Counted from the stretch's first letter, positions 7,325-15,535 are shown. The stretch is 21,788 nucleotides of DNA from Ruminococcus sp. AF46-10NS (GCF_003474435.1 NZ_QRNF01000048.1:1-21788); one strand, 5' to 3'. Notes: generated by a model from the letters alone, not told the origin. Translations and numbers: made by a program.

Positions 7325-8145
7325 TTCCTCTCTATTATCTGCTTCCTGCTTTCGATCCGAAATACGGCAGTCGTCAGCTTCTCATAAGCAATCGGCCAGT
7401 TTTCTCCTGCATCCCTGGGAATAACCAGGCCGCCATCTGCTTGAACAATCGCCTCGTATAGCTTTACTGGCCTGGTATCATTTGACACCGTTAAAAAGCC
7501 CAATTGATTATATTCCGCAGTTCTGCACTCTGGCACGGTCAACGCAATGATTCGAGCTTTTTTTCTGTCGCCCTCACTCTCTGGAAGTTCAGCATAGCGC
7601 CACAAAATGTTGTTGACAATACTCCCTCTCTCTAAAGAAGAAATCAACGAAAACTCATCCATTACAATCAAATCATAATTGTAAAAAATCTGAGTTCCAT
7701 CAGAAAACACCCGCAGCGCATTGTCCAATTTCTCATAAATCATAATCGCAATATCGCAATCACCCTCTATGATTTTTTCATCATTGTCAGAATAGTCACT
7801 GGAAGAGCGATATATCCTATAATACATTCGATCATATCTTTTCAAAAAATAGTCATACTTTTCATTCAGCAAAGCGCGATACGGTAATAGATACAGCAGC
7901 TTTCTACATACATCCGCTCTTTTTTGCGGTATAGACAAATATGCAATCTCTGTTAACAGCGTTTTACCCGAGCCTGGCATCCCCTTAATAATCAAGTTCT
8001 GCCCATCCTCCCAAAATTGCTTTTTCTGCAAAATAAACATCTGTAATTCGGTAAAGCCTTCAAAAGGCATGCGATATTCCTGACAAAATCGCTCTGCCGA
8101 ACTATAACCAGATAGATAAATATTTTCTCGGGCAATTTTCTTCAT
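7321..8145 (-). CDS. Helicase A, RecA1 (Walker A/B) part
   Basis: First gene of the helicase/TIR operon, 274 residues. Motifs in order: Walker A KGMPGSGKT (54-62), motif Ia YLLPYRALLNEK (85-96), a YRSSSDYSDND motif (112-122), motif II VMDEFS (161-166) and motif III ALTV (201-204). The layout is that of the first RecA domain of a Ski2-like helicase. DEFS is an unusual motif II; the final histidine or aspartate of DExH/DEAD is replaced by serine. The ORF ends in ERK just where the second RecA domain begins in the next gene. ATG at 8145 has a weak GGGA eight bases upstream, and a good promoter lies at 8201-8229. Defence role is inferred from the TIR neighbour and flanking recombinase scars. Confidence 0.78.
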   Translation of the reverse strand: MKKIARENIYLSGYSSAERFCQEYRMPFEGFTELQMFILQKKQFWEDGQNLIIKGMPGSGKTLLTEIAYLSIPQKRADVCRKLLYLLPYRALLNEKYDYFLKRYDRMYYRIYRSSSDYSDNDEKIIEGDCDIAIMIYEKLDNALRVFSDGTQIFYNYDLIVMDEFSLISSLERGSIVNNILWRYAELPESEGDRKKARIIALTVPECRTAEYNQLGFLTVSNDTRPVKLYEAIVQADGGLVIPRDAGENWPIAYEKLTTAVFRIESRKQIIERK

Positions 8146-8200
8146 TCGTGTTCCCAGCTTTCCAGTCTATTTTATACTTTTCTCATAATTTATGTCTATT

Positions 8201-8229
8201 ATTATACAGTACTTCTTTTCTTTTTACAA
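8201..8229 (-). promoter_or_regulatory. Sigma-A promoter for helicase A operon
   Basis: Minus-strand TTGTAA (8224-8229) and TATAAT (8201-8206) are separated by exactly 17 bases, 56 bases upstream of the helicase A start codon. No other gene start lies between. Confidence 0.6.
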
Positions 8230-8277
8230 ATTATTCCACAAAATATTTGCTATATTTTACAACATATCTGTTTTTTC

Positions 8278-8466
8278 TTAATTTGAATATAGAATCGCAT
8301 ATGCTCCCTTTCCCAATGCCATAGCTGCAATACCATAATCCTAAGAAACAACAATATCTCTCCTGCCACACAATCCTATCAATGCATAATCAACTGTATC
8401 TGATCCGACTCCAATTACTTTTACCTCACTATAGTCTGAAACCAAAGCTGTGTCTCCGGGTTTCAT
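8278..8466 (-). pseudogene. Small unknown protein gene with in-frame amber stop
   Basis: An ATG at 8466 follows GAGGTGGG at good spacing and opens MKPGDTALVSDYSEVKVIG. The frame meets TAG at 8341-8343 after 41 residues, then stays open for 20 further codons (DYGIAAMALGKGAYAILYSN) to TAA at 8278-8280. The post-stop part is protein-like, so a 62-residue ancestor with one nonsense mutation fits best. The strand-rich, Gly/Val-rich pattern suggests a small beta-barrel, but I recognise no family. It sits just upstream of the helicase operon in the same direction, with its own probable promoter. As a 41-residue product it may still be made. Confidence 0.5.
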
Positions 8467-8504
8467 ACAATCCCACCTCTTTATAGATTTAAGACATATG
8501 TTTG

Positions 8505-8533
8505 ATTATATCCTATTTTTATATAACAGAAAA
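8505..8533 (-). promoter_or_regulatory. Possible promoter of the small amber-containing gene
   Basis: A consensus TATAAT on the minus strand (8505-8510) lies 17 bases from a poor -35 (TTTTCT, 8528-8533), 38 bases upstream of the ATG at 8466. Confidence 0.35.
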
Positions 8534-8541
8534 TAGAGAAG

Positions 8542-8572
8542 GTGCCGGACACCATGAGAAGTTGTCCGACAC
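8542..8572. repeat. Imperfect hairpin beside recombinase scar
   Basis: GTGCCGGACA (8542-8551) pairs with TGTCCGACAC (8563-8572) over 10 bp with one C/A mismatch and an 11-base loop. It sits just outside the point where the two recombinase copies stop being similar (about 8605) and may be part of an element end. No T-run follows on either strand, so it is not an obvious terminator. Confidence 0.5.
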
Positions 8573-8577
8573 TCACA

Positions 8578-9880
8578 TCAACCATTCAATATGCAATTTT
8601 TAAAATTCCACTTAATCTCATACCGGTCATCCCGATACACTCTCACTTCCTTTACCATCGCCCTAACCATTTCTTTCGTCAGCGCCGTTTCTCTTGCAAG
8701 CAAAGAAATATTTTCAAGCTCTTTCAGCTGTTCATCATCCACCTTTGCCTGCATCGTCATCTCTTTGCTCAATTCAGCGATCTTCTTTTCTGCCGCTTTA
8801 ATCTCTGCATCACAGGCTTGCTTTACAGCCAGATACTGATTCCGATCAGCTTCCTCCATGATATACCGTTCATAGCAGTCCTGCTTTTCTGTTTTCTTTT
8901 GTAAAATTCTCTGCCGGAGCTGGCCGATTTCCCGTTCCAGCTTTGTAGCAGCCTCCTTTTGACCACTGTTATCACGCTTTACGATACAATATTTTCTCTC
9001 TGCCAGTTCCCCGATCTGCTTTATGGCTTTCAGCACAGCGGCATTGATCCTGTCAACTTCATACTGCCGGCAGTCACAGGTGTTTTCATCCACTGGCACA
9101 TCCGCATATCTGGTTGTCTGGCAGTAAAAGATGTCCGGCAAGCTCTTTCGGTATTCATAGTGCATAGTCCGGTTACAGTATCCGCACACGCAAAATCCAC
9201 TCAAAACAGTTCTTCTGGGGCGATGCTGATTGTATTTCTTATTTCGTTTTTCCTTCATTATGCGGCACTGTTCAAATGCCTGCTCATATTCTTCCTCTGT
9301 TACTATCGCCTCATGGCAGTCCGGCACAATGACCTGTTCTTCCAATTCATTCTTTTTTGTGTGGATACCGCATGGTGCTGTCTTGCTCCGTTTGAAATTG
9401 ACACACGCTCCTGTATATACCCTGTTCTTTAAAAATCCCCCACACCATGTTATACTGCCAACAGATCACCGTTGTATTTTTCCGCACCATCATCTGCTTA
9501 CCTTTATTATTTTTCTCTGTAAGCGTTCCCGGTGTCGGTATCCCCGACTGGTTGAGCATCTTCACGATCTCCGGTATGGTATGCCCCGACAGCGCCATAT
9601 CAAAAATGAACCGCACAATCTTCGCCCCTTCCGGCTCGATCTCAAGCTGGTTCTTTCTCTCCTTAGACCGCACATACCCAATCGGTGCCTTTCCTAAATA
9701 CTCACCCTTTCTGGCCTTTGACCTTTTAGCGGCTGTTGTCTTTTTAGACAGGTCTTTACTGTATAGGTCATAAAGGAAGTTCTTGAACACAACATCCCAG
9801 TCTCCGGCAGTTCCTTCTTTTGTGTCACTGTCATAATGGTCGTTGACCGAGATAAACCGCACACCCAGGAACGGAAAAAT
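8578..9880 (-). pseudogene. Large serine recombinase, truncated and frameshifted (copy 2)
   Basis: Reading from 9880 downward the minus strand gives IFPFLGVRFISVNDHYDSD, the end of the resolvase catalytic domain, then the recombinase domain (GKAPIGYVRSKER, FIFDMALSGHTIPEIVKMLN). After a frameshift near 9420 it continues as a zinc ribbon (CVCGYCNRTMHYEY) and a long coiled coil to a stop at 8578. The two open pieces are 9347-9862 and 8578-9345; dropping one G near 9420 joins them as VYTGACVNFKRSKTAPCG. An in-frame stop lies immediately upstream at 9881-9883, and the region with the catalytic serine is absent. The extreme C-terminus differs from copy 1, so that end is also altered. Such enzymes integrate phages and conjugative elements. 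This one cannot be active. Confidence 0.8.
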
Positions 9881-10090
9881 TCAATTCCGAAAGCCCTTGT
9901 AAAACCTGGATTTTTCAACCCTCAACGCAGTACACACTCTGCACTTTTTTCGCTTTTCCCAAAATCAACATTTTTTTACATTTCGTCTTTTTCAGTCCAT
10001 ACTGTTCTTATTTTGTTATAATTTTCATTTTTCCATTTTACTGAAAAAAAGCAGCAATTTTTCTATAAAATCTTGCTTTGCAACGCACAA

Positions 10091-10127
10091 ACAGGAGCCA
10101 TAGACCATGTTACTGGCTGGCTCCTGT
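10091..10127. terminator. Hairpin after the L,D-transpeptidase gene
   Basis: ACAGGAGCCA (10091-10100) and TGGCTCCTGT (10118-10127) form a perfect 10-bp stem with a 17-base loop, 23 bases past the stop codon. The T-run is short on both strands, so it may be a weak terminator or an mRNA-stabilising end. The 260 bases from 9884 to 10149 hold nothing else that I can identify. Confidence 0.5.
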
Positions 10128-10149
10128 CTGTCCATTTTCATATACTCAA

Positions 10150-11688
10150 TTAATAAAAACATACTATTGGAACATCATACTGAATAAGACTGTAAAGCTG
10201 TCTTGCATTTTCTGGTGGAAGATTTATGCATCCATGAGAACCACCTGTAAGGTACCTGTCTCCTCCAAAATATGGCTGCCAGTCTGCATCATGAAAGCCA
10301 ATACCTCCATTAAATGGCATCCAATATGTTACTGGCTGTTCATAAGAATACGTTCCATTCGCTGTCATTGCTCCTCTTAATACAGCTGGACTGCTTTTGG
10401 AATACAGTGTAAATATTCCTGGAGGTGTTTTTCTATCAGGATCACTTGGAAGTCCGGATACAATGTCTGATTGAAAAATAATATTTCCGTTCTGATAATA
10501 CCACATATACTGCTCTGTAAGATCTACCTCTATATATGTATTTCCAAGATCGTTGGTTCCATGTGCATTTGCTCTCATGTCATATACTGGTTCTCTGGTT
10601 GTCTGAGTTCCCGACTGGATTTCCTGCATGAGCTGTGCTACTTCCACATCCTGATCAATTTTCCATCCATAGGCCGAACCATATACATATACAGTCCTTC
10701 CGCTTGTGGTCTGAAATTGTCTTTCAGTGCCTACCGTATCATGATCCGCTGCAAGCTGTGCCACATAGTCCACTACATGCTGCCTGAAGGCTCCATCATC
10801 CTGGAGCAGCTGCCCTTTCTCGTCAAACTGCAGCCAGTCTTTAATAGTATTTCCATCGAGTGTTACCGTTTCATCTCCAAATGTATACGTGATGTTTGCT
10901 TTTGCCAGGTTATTATACGCATTTACTATATCCTGAAGTTCTGCACTATCCCTTGTTACATCTGCTTTCTTATAAGCCTTTGGATTACTCTCCAGATCTA
11001 CCTCTGTCGCCTCATTATCAATTGCACCGCTGATCATCTGATAAGCTTCTTTGGTATTTAATTCATTTCCTTCCGTTTCCGGCACAATAGTGAATTCTGA
11101 GTTATTAAAACTTACATAAGCATTTTCTGGTACTATCTGATTCTCTTTTTGGGCACAGTTTAAGGATCTTACCTGTTCTTCCAACTTCTCCCTGCTGAAA
11201 ACAGAATCTTCTTGAAGCATGTAATTATTCTTTTCAAAAAAACTTTTAATCCATTTATATGGTTTCTGAGCCTTCAGCAGTTTAAGAACAGCCCCACTAG
11301 ATACATATTGATAATCAATGTCTTTTCCTGTAATGGTCTGCGGGTCCTGCATTCTCGACCTTACCTGAATAACATAATTATCTTTTTTTCCTGCGATTTC
11401 CTGTTCTACTTCATAAGCAGTCTTATTAGAACTGTCAATTCCATTGATTGTCGTGCCCAAAAAGAAGTGATATGAGTAATAATAAGATACGCCCGCATAT
11501 ATACAGCAGCTTATAACCAAAATCATCGCCACGATCATTACTACTATTCTCTTAATTTTGTATTTCTTTTTACACGAAGGCACAATAGATTTGAAGTCAT
11601 ACTCATCAATTGGCACATAAGTAATTGTTTTGGGCCTTGCTGATTTTGAAGTTCTTATTGACTGCCCTATCACTTCTTTTGGTCTCAT
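10150..11688 (-). CDS. Membrane-anchored L,D-transpeptidase (YkuD family)
   Basis: A 512-residue envelope protein. Residues 1-45 are a basic cytoplasmic tail, 46-70 a membrane anchor, about 75-370 an extracellular region resembling the peptidoglycan-binding (PG_binding_4/VanW-like) domains of clostridial L,D-transpeptidases, and about 385-512 the YkuD catalytic domain. The active-site motif SHGCINLP puts the catalytic cysteine at C487, with a conserved histidine at H466 (GIGFHDADW). Such enzymes make 3-3 cross-links in peptidoglycan and are resistant to most beta-lactams. The gene starts 26 bases after the DUF4179 gene and is probably the third gene of the sigma-factor operon, although its ribosome site is weak. 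This fits a cell-wall stress response. Full length and intact. Confidence 0.9.
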   Translation of the reverse strand: MRPKEVIGQSIRTSKSARPKTITYVPIDEYDFKSIVPSCKKKYKIKRIVVMIVAMILVISCCIYAGVSYYYSYHFFLGTTINGIDSSNKTAYEVEQEIAGKKDNYVIQVRSRMQDPQTITGKDIDYQYVSSGAVLKLLKAQKPYKWIKSFFEKNNYMLQEDSVFSREKLEEQVRSLNCAQKENQIVPENAYVSFNNSEFTIVPETEGNELNTKEAYQMISGAIDNEATEVDLESNPKAYKKADVTRDSAELQDIVNAYNNLAKANITYTFGDETVTLDGNTIKDWLQFDEKGQLLQDDGAFRQHVVDYVAQLAADHDTVGTERQFQTTSGRTVYVYGSAYGWKIDQDVEVAQLMQEIQSGTQTTREPVYDMRANAHGTNDLGNTYIEVDLTEQYMWYYQNGNIIFQSDIVSGLPSDPDRKTPPGIFTLYSKSSPAVLRGAMTANGTYSYEQPVTYWMPFNGGIGFHDADWQPYFGGDRYLTGGSHGCINLPPENARQLYSLIQYDVPIVCFY

Positions 11689-11714
11689 GTCTTATTTATC
11701 TTTCTTTGAGTCAA

Positions 11715-13142
11715 TTAGTTTTTTGCATTGTCACTGTCAAAATGTAATGTCTTATGGTACTTCGCATTTTCCTCCAGGAGTTTTTTCCATTTCTGTCCGT
11801 CTTCTTTCGTAGGATTATCAAAATTCTGCTGACCCTTCAGTTCATCCATATACTGGATATAATCCAGGAAATAAATATCTACTGTCGAAATATCCCTGTC
11901 CTGAATTGCGAAGTTATTACAGTTTCCAGTAGACTCATTATATGGAAGTGTGTTTCCGTTGGCATCAAGAGCTACCATGAAGCAGTCACTGTTGGATCCT
12001 TCCTTATAAAGTTCATTTACCGTCAGTTCATACGGAGAACGAATTACGGATTTGAGTCCGATACCAGCATCGTTTGTATCATTCAGTTCCAATACTTCTG
12101 TCCGGGAATCATCTACTGTAACCGGGATATCGAAACTCCAGTCACCTTCATATTTGTAGTAGCCGGCATCCCTTCCATAGTTTTCATCATCCGCTTCTGA
12201 CCACTCATAGTCTGCTTCCAGCCCTCTTACCTTCGTGATATCCAGATGCAGATTAAAAGTATCCGGAATCTCAATATCTTTAATATATTTCTGATATGCT
12301 CCACCACGCTCAGATACTTTATTGATAAACTCTTCCAGCAGCGCATAACCTTCATCCGTCTGATCATCTAAGTCCGCCTGAGTTATTCCCATCTCATCCA
12401 TTACCTGCTGTGTCATTTCATTGTATTTCTCATTATATTCCGTATAGTCTTTTGCCGCCTCTGCCAAATCATAACGGAAAATGCATGCATAGGTGTTGTC
12501 ATCCAGAAACTGTCCTTCCACCTGACCGTCGATCACCGGACTAGCTTCTGAATCAAAGTCCACACCGCCAGTCATATCCAGATCAATGACTGGTGTTCCA
12601 CTTTCCGCCCTGGTTGACGTTTCTGGAAATGGCTTATCACTCTTAAACTGCATAGTTATATAGACCGCCTGGCTGTTGGCATATACCTCCGAACATGTAA
12701 TTGTCAGTCCATCTGCTGTTTTAATGTAGGCATTCTCACTAGTGGCATTACCTGTCTTGTCCCCATCTGCTTCACTGCCATCTGCCGTTGTTCCATCAAC
12801 GGATTCCAAGGTTGTTGCATAATCTGAAAAATCGCCAAAGAAACTTACATTATCCTGCAAGATTTCAAAAAGCCCTCCTACAACCGGGATATTCTTTGCC
12901 ATTACTGGATTGGTTGCACAAAATACAAATCCAACCGCCAGTACCGCTGCCATACCTCCTGCTACCCTGCCTCCAATTTTCATCCAGTGATATGGATCTT
13001 TTGGTGCTTTTTTCTGTAACACAGCATTATTTTCAATCAATCGATATGCTTGATTGATACGTTCATGCACGATTACCGGCATTTCTGTATCCTTTTGAAG
13101 TTTTTCCTGGAAGTCTTTTTCATTATTATTTAAAGTCATCAT
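11715..13142 (-). CDS. DUF4179-type membrane protein, probable anti-sigma factor
   Basis: A 475-residue protein with a cytoplasmic N-terminus of about 55 residues, one membrane segment (56-78, GGRVAGGMAAVLAVGFVFCA), then NPVMAKNIPVVGGLFEIL, a hallmark of DUF4179 proteins, and a long acidic, Asp/Glu-rich extracellular region. In Clostridia these genes follow ECF sigma genes, and the short N-terminus is thought to hold the sigma factor until a signal arrives; that role is inferred from context and family. The start at 13142 overlaps the sigma stop as TAATG; a second ATG follows directly. AAGGAGG lies about ten bases upstream. The extracellular region is the likely sensor. Intact. Confidence 0.8.
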   Translation of the reverse strand: MMTLNNNEKDFQEKLQKDTEMPVIVHERINQAYRLIENNAVLQKKAPKDPYHWMKIGGRVAGGMAAVLAVGFVFCATNPVMAKNIPVVGGLFEILQDNVSFFGDFSDYATTLESVDGTTADGSEADGDKTGNATSENAYIKTADGLTITCSEVYANSQAVYITMQFKSDKPFPETSTRAESGTPVIDLDMTGGVDFDSEASPVIDGQVEGQFLDDNTYACIFRYDLAEAAKDYTEYNEKYNEMTQQVMDEMGITQADLDDQTDEGYALLEEFINKVSERGGAYQKYIKDIEIPDTFNLHLDITKVRGLEADYEWSEADDENYGRDAGYYKYEGDWSFDIPVTVDDSRTEVLELNDTNDAGIGLKSVIRSPYELTVNELYKEGSNSDCFMVALDANGNTLPYNESTGNCNNFAIQDRDISTVDIYFLDYIQYMDELKGQQNFDNPTKEDGQKWKKLLEENAKYHKTLHFDSDNAKN

Positions 13143-13672
13143 TAAGCACGTCCCTCCTTAACCTTATATCCATATATCTCTGCAATCTGTTTTCTGCCAC
13201 GATGAAGACGAGATTTCACAGTGCTTTCCTTCATATCCAAAACGTCACTGATCTCCCGGACACTAAATCCTTCCATATAGTACAGAAGAACAATCAAACG
13301 GTATTTGCTATCCAATGGTTCTAAGGCTTGTGCCCATTCCATTGCCGCATATTCTTCTTCATGAAAAGGTGTTTCCGGCATCTGATCCGTATAAGTAACC
13401 AGCTTTTTCTTCTGTATCATGTCCTTGCACTTATTGATCAGGATTCGAATCATCCACGTTTTGAAATATCTGTTCTGTTTCAGACTTTTCAGATTTTCAT
13501 AACAAGAAAGAATCGTATCCTGTATTGCATCCGCAACATCTTCATCATTTTTCAAATATGCTGCCGCAACCTTGTACATGCTCTGTACATTCTCATCCAT
13601 AAGCCGGCAAAAAGCATCTTTATCGCCTTTCTTCGCTTTTCGTATTAAAACCTCATTCATTGTCGTCTCCAT
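13142..13672 (-). CDS. ECF-type RNA polymerase sigma factor
   Basis: A 176-residue sigma-70 family protein with only regions 2 and 4. Region 2 spans about 16-85 (AFCRLMDENVQSMYKVAAAYL, then DVADAIQDTILSCYENL and FKTWMIRILINKCKD), and region 4 spans about 112-165 (GFSVREISDVLDMKESTVKSRLHRGR, the DNA-binding helix-turn-helix). It directs RNA polymerase to a small regulon, probably of envelope genes. Two starts are possible. ATG at 13672 sits almost on AGGAG, whereas ATG at 13660 (MNEVLIRKAKKGD) has GGAG six bases upstream and matches the usual family start, so I favour 13660. The gene is followed without a gap by its probable anti-sigma. An ECF-like promoter lies upstream, suggesting autoregulation. 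Confidence 0.92.
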   Translation of the reverse strand: METTMNEVLIRKAKKGDKDAFCRLMDENVQSMYKVAAAYLKNDEDVADAIQDTILSCYENLKSLKQNRYFKTWMIRILINKCKDMIQKKKLVTYTDQMPETPFHEEEYAAMEWAQALEPLDSKYRLIVLLYYMEGFSVREISDVLDMKESTVKSRLHRGRKQIAEIYGYKVKEGRA

Positions 13673-13741
13673 TCTCCTATATCAGACCGGTCATCAGGAA
13701 ATGTTGTATAAAAGCCTTTGTTTATGTGCTTCTACTTATTA

Positions 13742-13768
13742 GACGTGCAAACTCCCAAAAAGGTTGCA
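13742..13768 (-). promoter_or_regulatory. ECF-type promoter upstream of the sigma gene
   Basis: Minus-strand TGCAAC (13763-13768), 17 bases, then CGTC (13742-13745). The AAC...CGTC arrangement is typical of Gram-positive ECF promoters such as those of SigM/SigW/SigX in Bacillus. It lies about 70-80 bases from the start codon and suggests that the sigma factor activates its own operon. Confidence 0.6.
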
Positions 13769-13786
13769 ATTTTTTTAATTATCTCA

Positions 13787-13824
13787 GAAAAAAAGCACCC
13801 CAAAACTCATAGTCTTGGGATGCT
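13787..13824 (-). terminator. Intrinsic terminator of the DUF6465-like gene
   Basis: Minus strand: a 13-bp stem (AGCATCCCAAGAC / GTTTTGGGGTGCT with G-U pairs), 5-nt loop TATGA, then T7. It lies 27 bases past the stop codon and directly upstream of the sigma-operon promoter, insulating the two units. Confidence 0.85.
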
Positions 13825-13850
13825 TCTGATTGTTTCTACTATCCAATTAT

Positions 13851-14222
13851 TCAGATATTGTTCAATTCAACCTTATACTCCTCAGATCCAATTCCATCTA
13901 CAGTATAGTATGCAGCTCTTTTCTCTGCATTCAGGTAAATGTCAATTTTTCCTGCAAGATTTCTATCGGCTGCATCTTTCTTTACAGCTTTCTCAACATC
14001 TTTTAATGTTACATTCGTCTCAAAAATCTCAAGTTTTACATTGCCGATTCTAGTTTTAGCCGGTTCTTTTACAGTTTCCTTGATTTCTGCTTCTGGTTCT
14101 TTTACAGGAGCTGTCTCTTTCTTCTCTTCAGCCGGAGCATTCATAACTTCTTTCTGTGCAGTTACGGTTACTTTTTCCTGTGCAGTTGTGGTGCTTGTTC
14201 CTCTTGTTCTCTTTTTTCTCAT
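13851..14222 (-). CDS. DUF6465-like small protein
   Basis: A 123-residue protein of two parts: a low-complexity, Lys/Glu/Pro/Ala-rich N-terminal half (1-58), and a compact C-terminal domain from NVKLEIFETNVTLKDVEKAV to YYTVDGIGSEEYKVEL. The second half resembles a family of unknown function common in Lachnospiraceae (I believe DUF6465). No enzyme motif is visible. The start at 14222 has AAGGAGG seven bases upstream. It has its own promoter (14269-14297) and a strong terminator, so it is a single-gene unit. The function is not known to me. Confidence 0.7.
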   Translation of the reverse strand: MRKKRTRGTSTTTAQEKVTVTAQKEVMNAPAEEKKETAPVKEPEAEIKETVKEPAKTRIGNVKLEIFETNVTLKDVEKAVKKDAADRNLAGKIDIYLNAEKRAAYYTVDGIGSEEYKVELNNI

Positions 14223-14268
14223 GATAATTCCTCCTTAGGAAACCGACTACTACTTCTAATCAATGAAC

Positions 14269-14297
14269 AATGTATCATATTCATTTCTGTTTGTCAA
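14269..14297 (-). promoter_or_regulatory. Sigma-A promoter of the DUF6465-like gene
   Basis: Minus-strand TTGACA (14292-14297) is a perfect -35; TACATT (14269-14274) lies 17 bases away, about 47 bases upstream of the ATG. Confidence 0.65.
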
Positions 14298-14313
14298 TTT
14301 TATAACAATATGT

Positions 14314-14367
14314 AAAAAGCAATAAAGAAATATGAAGCCTCTGTCCATTTCTCTTTATTGCTTCTTT
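14314..14367. terminator. Terminator after the 92-residue gene
   Basis: AAGCAATAAAGAAA (14317-14330) pairs with TTTCTCTTTATTGCTT (14348-14363), with a 2-base bulge and a 17-base loop. Runs of T follow on both strands. It directly abuts the stop codon of the minus-strand gene at 14368. Confidence 0.7.
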
Positions 14368-14646
14368 TTACTCATCTTGGAACAATATACGAATTATTTC
14401 TTCTACTTCAAGCCAAGGTCGCTTCCGTCTTTGAATATCTGTTCTATACACATCTTGAAGAGCTTCATGTTTTGATTTAAATTTCTTTCTCACTTTTTCC
14501 TTTTCTCCAGAAAGAACATACTCTCCACTCCATCCGAAAACCTCTAAATGCAACCTATATAATCCATCCTTTCCAAGCAAAACTATATTGTTTTTCTTTT
14601 CCTCAGCAAAAATAACCCCATTTATCATTTTATAATTTTCTTCCAT
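14368..14646 (-). CDS. Small hypothetical protein, 92 residues
   Basis: I do not recognise the family. The sequence MEENYKMINGVIFAEEKKNN starts with a short strand pattern, then LHLEVFGWSGEYVLSG, a basic stretch (KEKVRKKFKSKHEAL) and an acidic helix at the end (VEEIIRILFQDE). It has no signal peptide or membrane segment. The start has AAGGGG four to five bases upstream. A second strong AAAGGAGG farther upstream (about 14673-14680) has no start codon at a usable distance. It follows the KAP NTPase gene by about 120 bases on the same strand, and that gap contains an AT-rich hairpin (about 14727-14742). A terminator abuts its stop. It may be an accessory partner of the KAP gene, but nothing proves that. 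Confidence 0.6.
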   Translation of the reverse strand: MEENYKMINGVIFAEEKKNNIVLLGKDGLYRLHLEVFGWSGEYVLSGEKEKVRKKFKSKHEALQDVYRTDIQRRKRPWLEVEEIIRILFQDE

Positions 14647-14766
14647 GATTCCCCTTCTCTCCCTATGTATAAAAGCCTCCTTTATATATACGAGAAAAAA
14701 ATCGAAAAATCACGCAAATTTCAAAAATATATAATATTTTTTATTCTGCTATAAGAAAGCAACCAT

Positions 14767-15438
14767 TTACTGCAAATTCTTTGTTCTGTCCAAGGCTTCT
14801 GATAAATAATCCGCGATTAGTTTATACTGATATTTTCGTATTTTGTCTGTGCTATTTTCCTGGAATTCCTTCAAACTATCAATTAAAACTTTAATTTGTT
14901 CTTTTTCGTTCCACAGAATATCTGGTGCATAATTCTGAGAATATATTTCCTTCAGTACTCCACGAAATTTTTCTAAATTTTCAAGGCTTGCCTCTTTTAA
15001 TTTTGAAGTAAGGACATTGATATCCATACCGTTTAAAAACACCTCGATTTTCTTTCTGTAATCTTCGGATTCGCTTGGATGCTTCGCTTGCCAGATATAA
15101 TCATATATCTGTTTTGCCCAATCACTCTCCTTTAAAAAACTGTTCATATCTCCTTCTGATTTTTTTGCCATGCATTTATTATATGTCTTAACGATTCTTT
15201 GCATATTGGCATTGTAAAGCTCAACAAGCTCTTTTTCTTCTCCATTCATAGACAACAGGCAATCCGGCTCTCCTTTTGCTGTTCCTTCTTGAATGGAGGC
15301 ACACATTGCATCTGTTAAACGTTTAATATAAGTACTCTCAAAGCCTGCCTGATAAATCTGCAAAAAAATCTGCTGGATTCGATCATAAGAGCCTATTCCA
15401 TATTTTCCTGCACACGCATTTTTAATTATATCATCCAT
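14767..15438 (-). CDS. C-terminal part of KAP P-loop NTPase, out of frame
   Basis: A helical 223-residue ORF without a ribosome site at its listed start. Its frame is open further upstream to about 15552 (LLKKFDYEETEKIRNQKDP...WIVSTEKVVREWMDD), exactly where the KAP gene leaves frame at an A8 run. Removing one A joins both into a 654-residue protein, a normal length for KAP NTPases. It is therefore the C-terminal helical half of that protein and not an independent gene. It has no recognisable catalytic motif. It would be translated only by re-initiation or by slippage on the A8 run. Confidence 0.6.
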   Translation of the reverse strand: MDDIIKNACAGKYGIGSYDRIQQIFLQIYQAGFESTYIKRLTDAMCASIQEGTAKGEPDCLLSMNGEEKELVELYNANMQRIVKTYNKCMAKKSEGDMNSFLKESDWAKQIYDYIWQAKHPSESEDYRKKIEVFLNGMDINVLTSKLKEASLENLEKFRGVLKEIYSQNYAPDILWNEKEQIKVLIDSLKEFQENSTDKIRKYQYKLIADYLSEALDRTKNLQ

Positions 15439-15535
15439 CCATTCTCTAACAACTTTTTCTGTAGAAACTATCCAATCATACTGTAGGCTATTAATAGGAT
15501 CCTTCTGATTTCGAATTTTCTCCGTTTCCTCATAA

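Noticed and set aside
8542..9773. Several plus-strand open frames opposite the recombinase remnant
   Set aside because: They have no ribosome sites and mirror the minus-strand recombinase, whose domains are recognisable.
10101..10117. Hairpin loop after the transpeptidase gene as a riboswitch
   Set aside because: It is downstream of a gene and a simple stem; no upstream aptamer features.
13939..14238. Ser/Phe/Val-rich plus-strand open frame
   Set aside because: It is the antisense of the Lys/Glu-rich DUF6465-like gene, which has a proper start, promoter and terminator.
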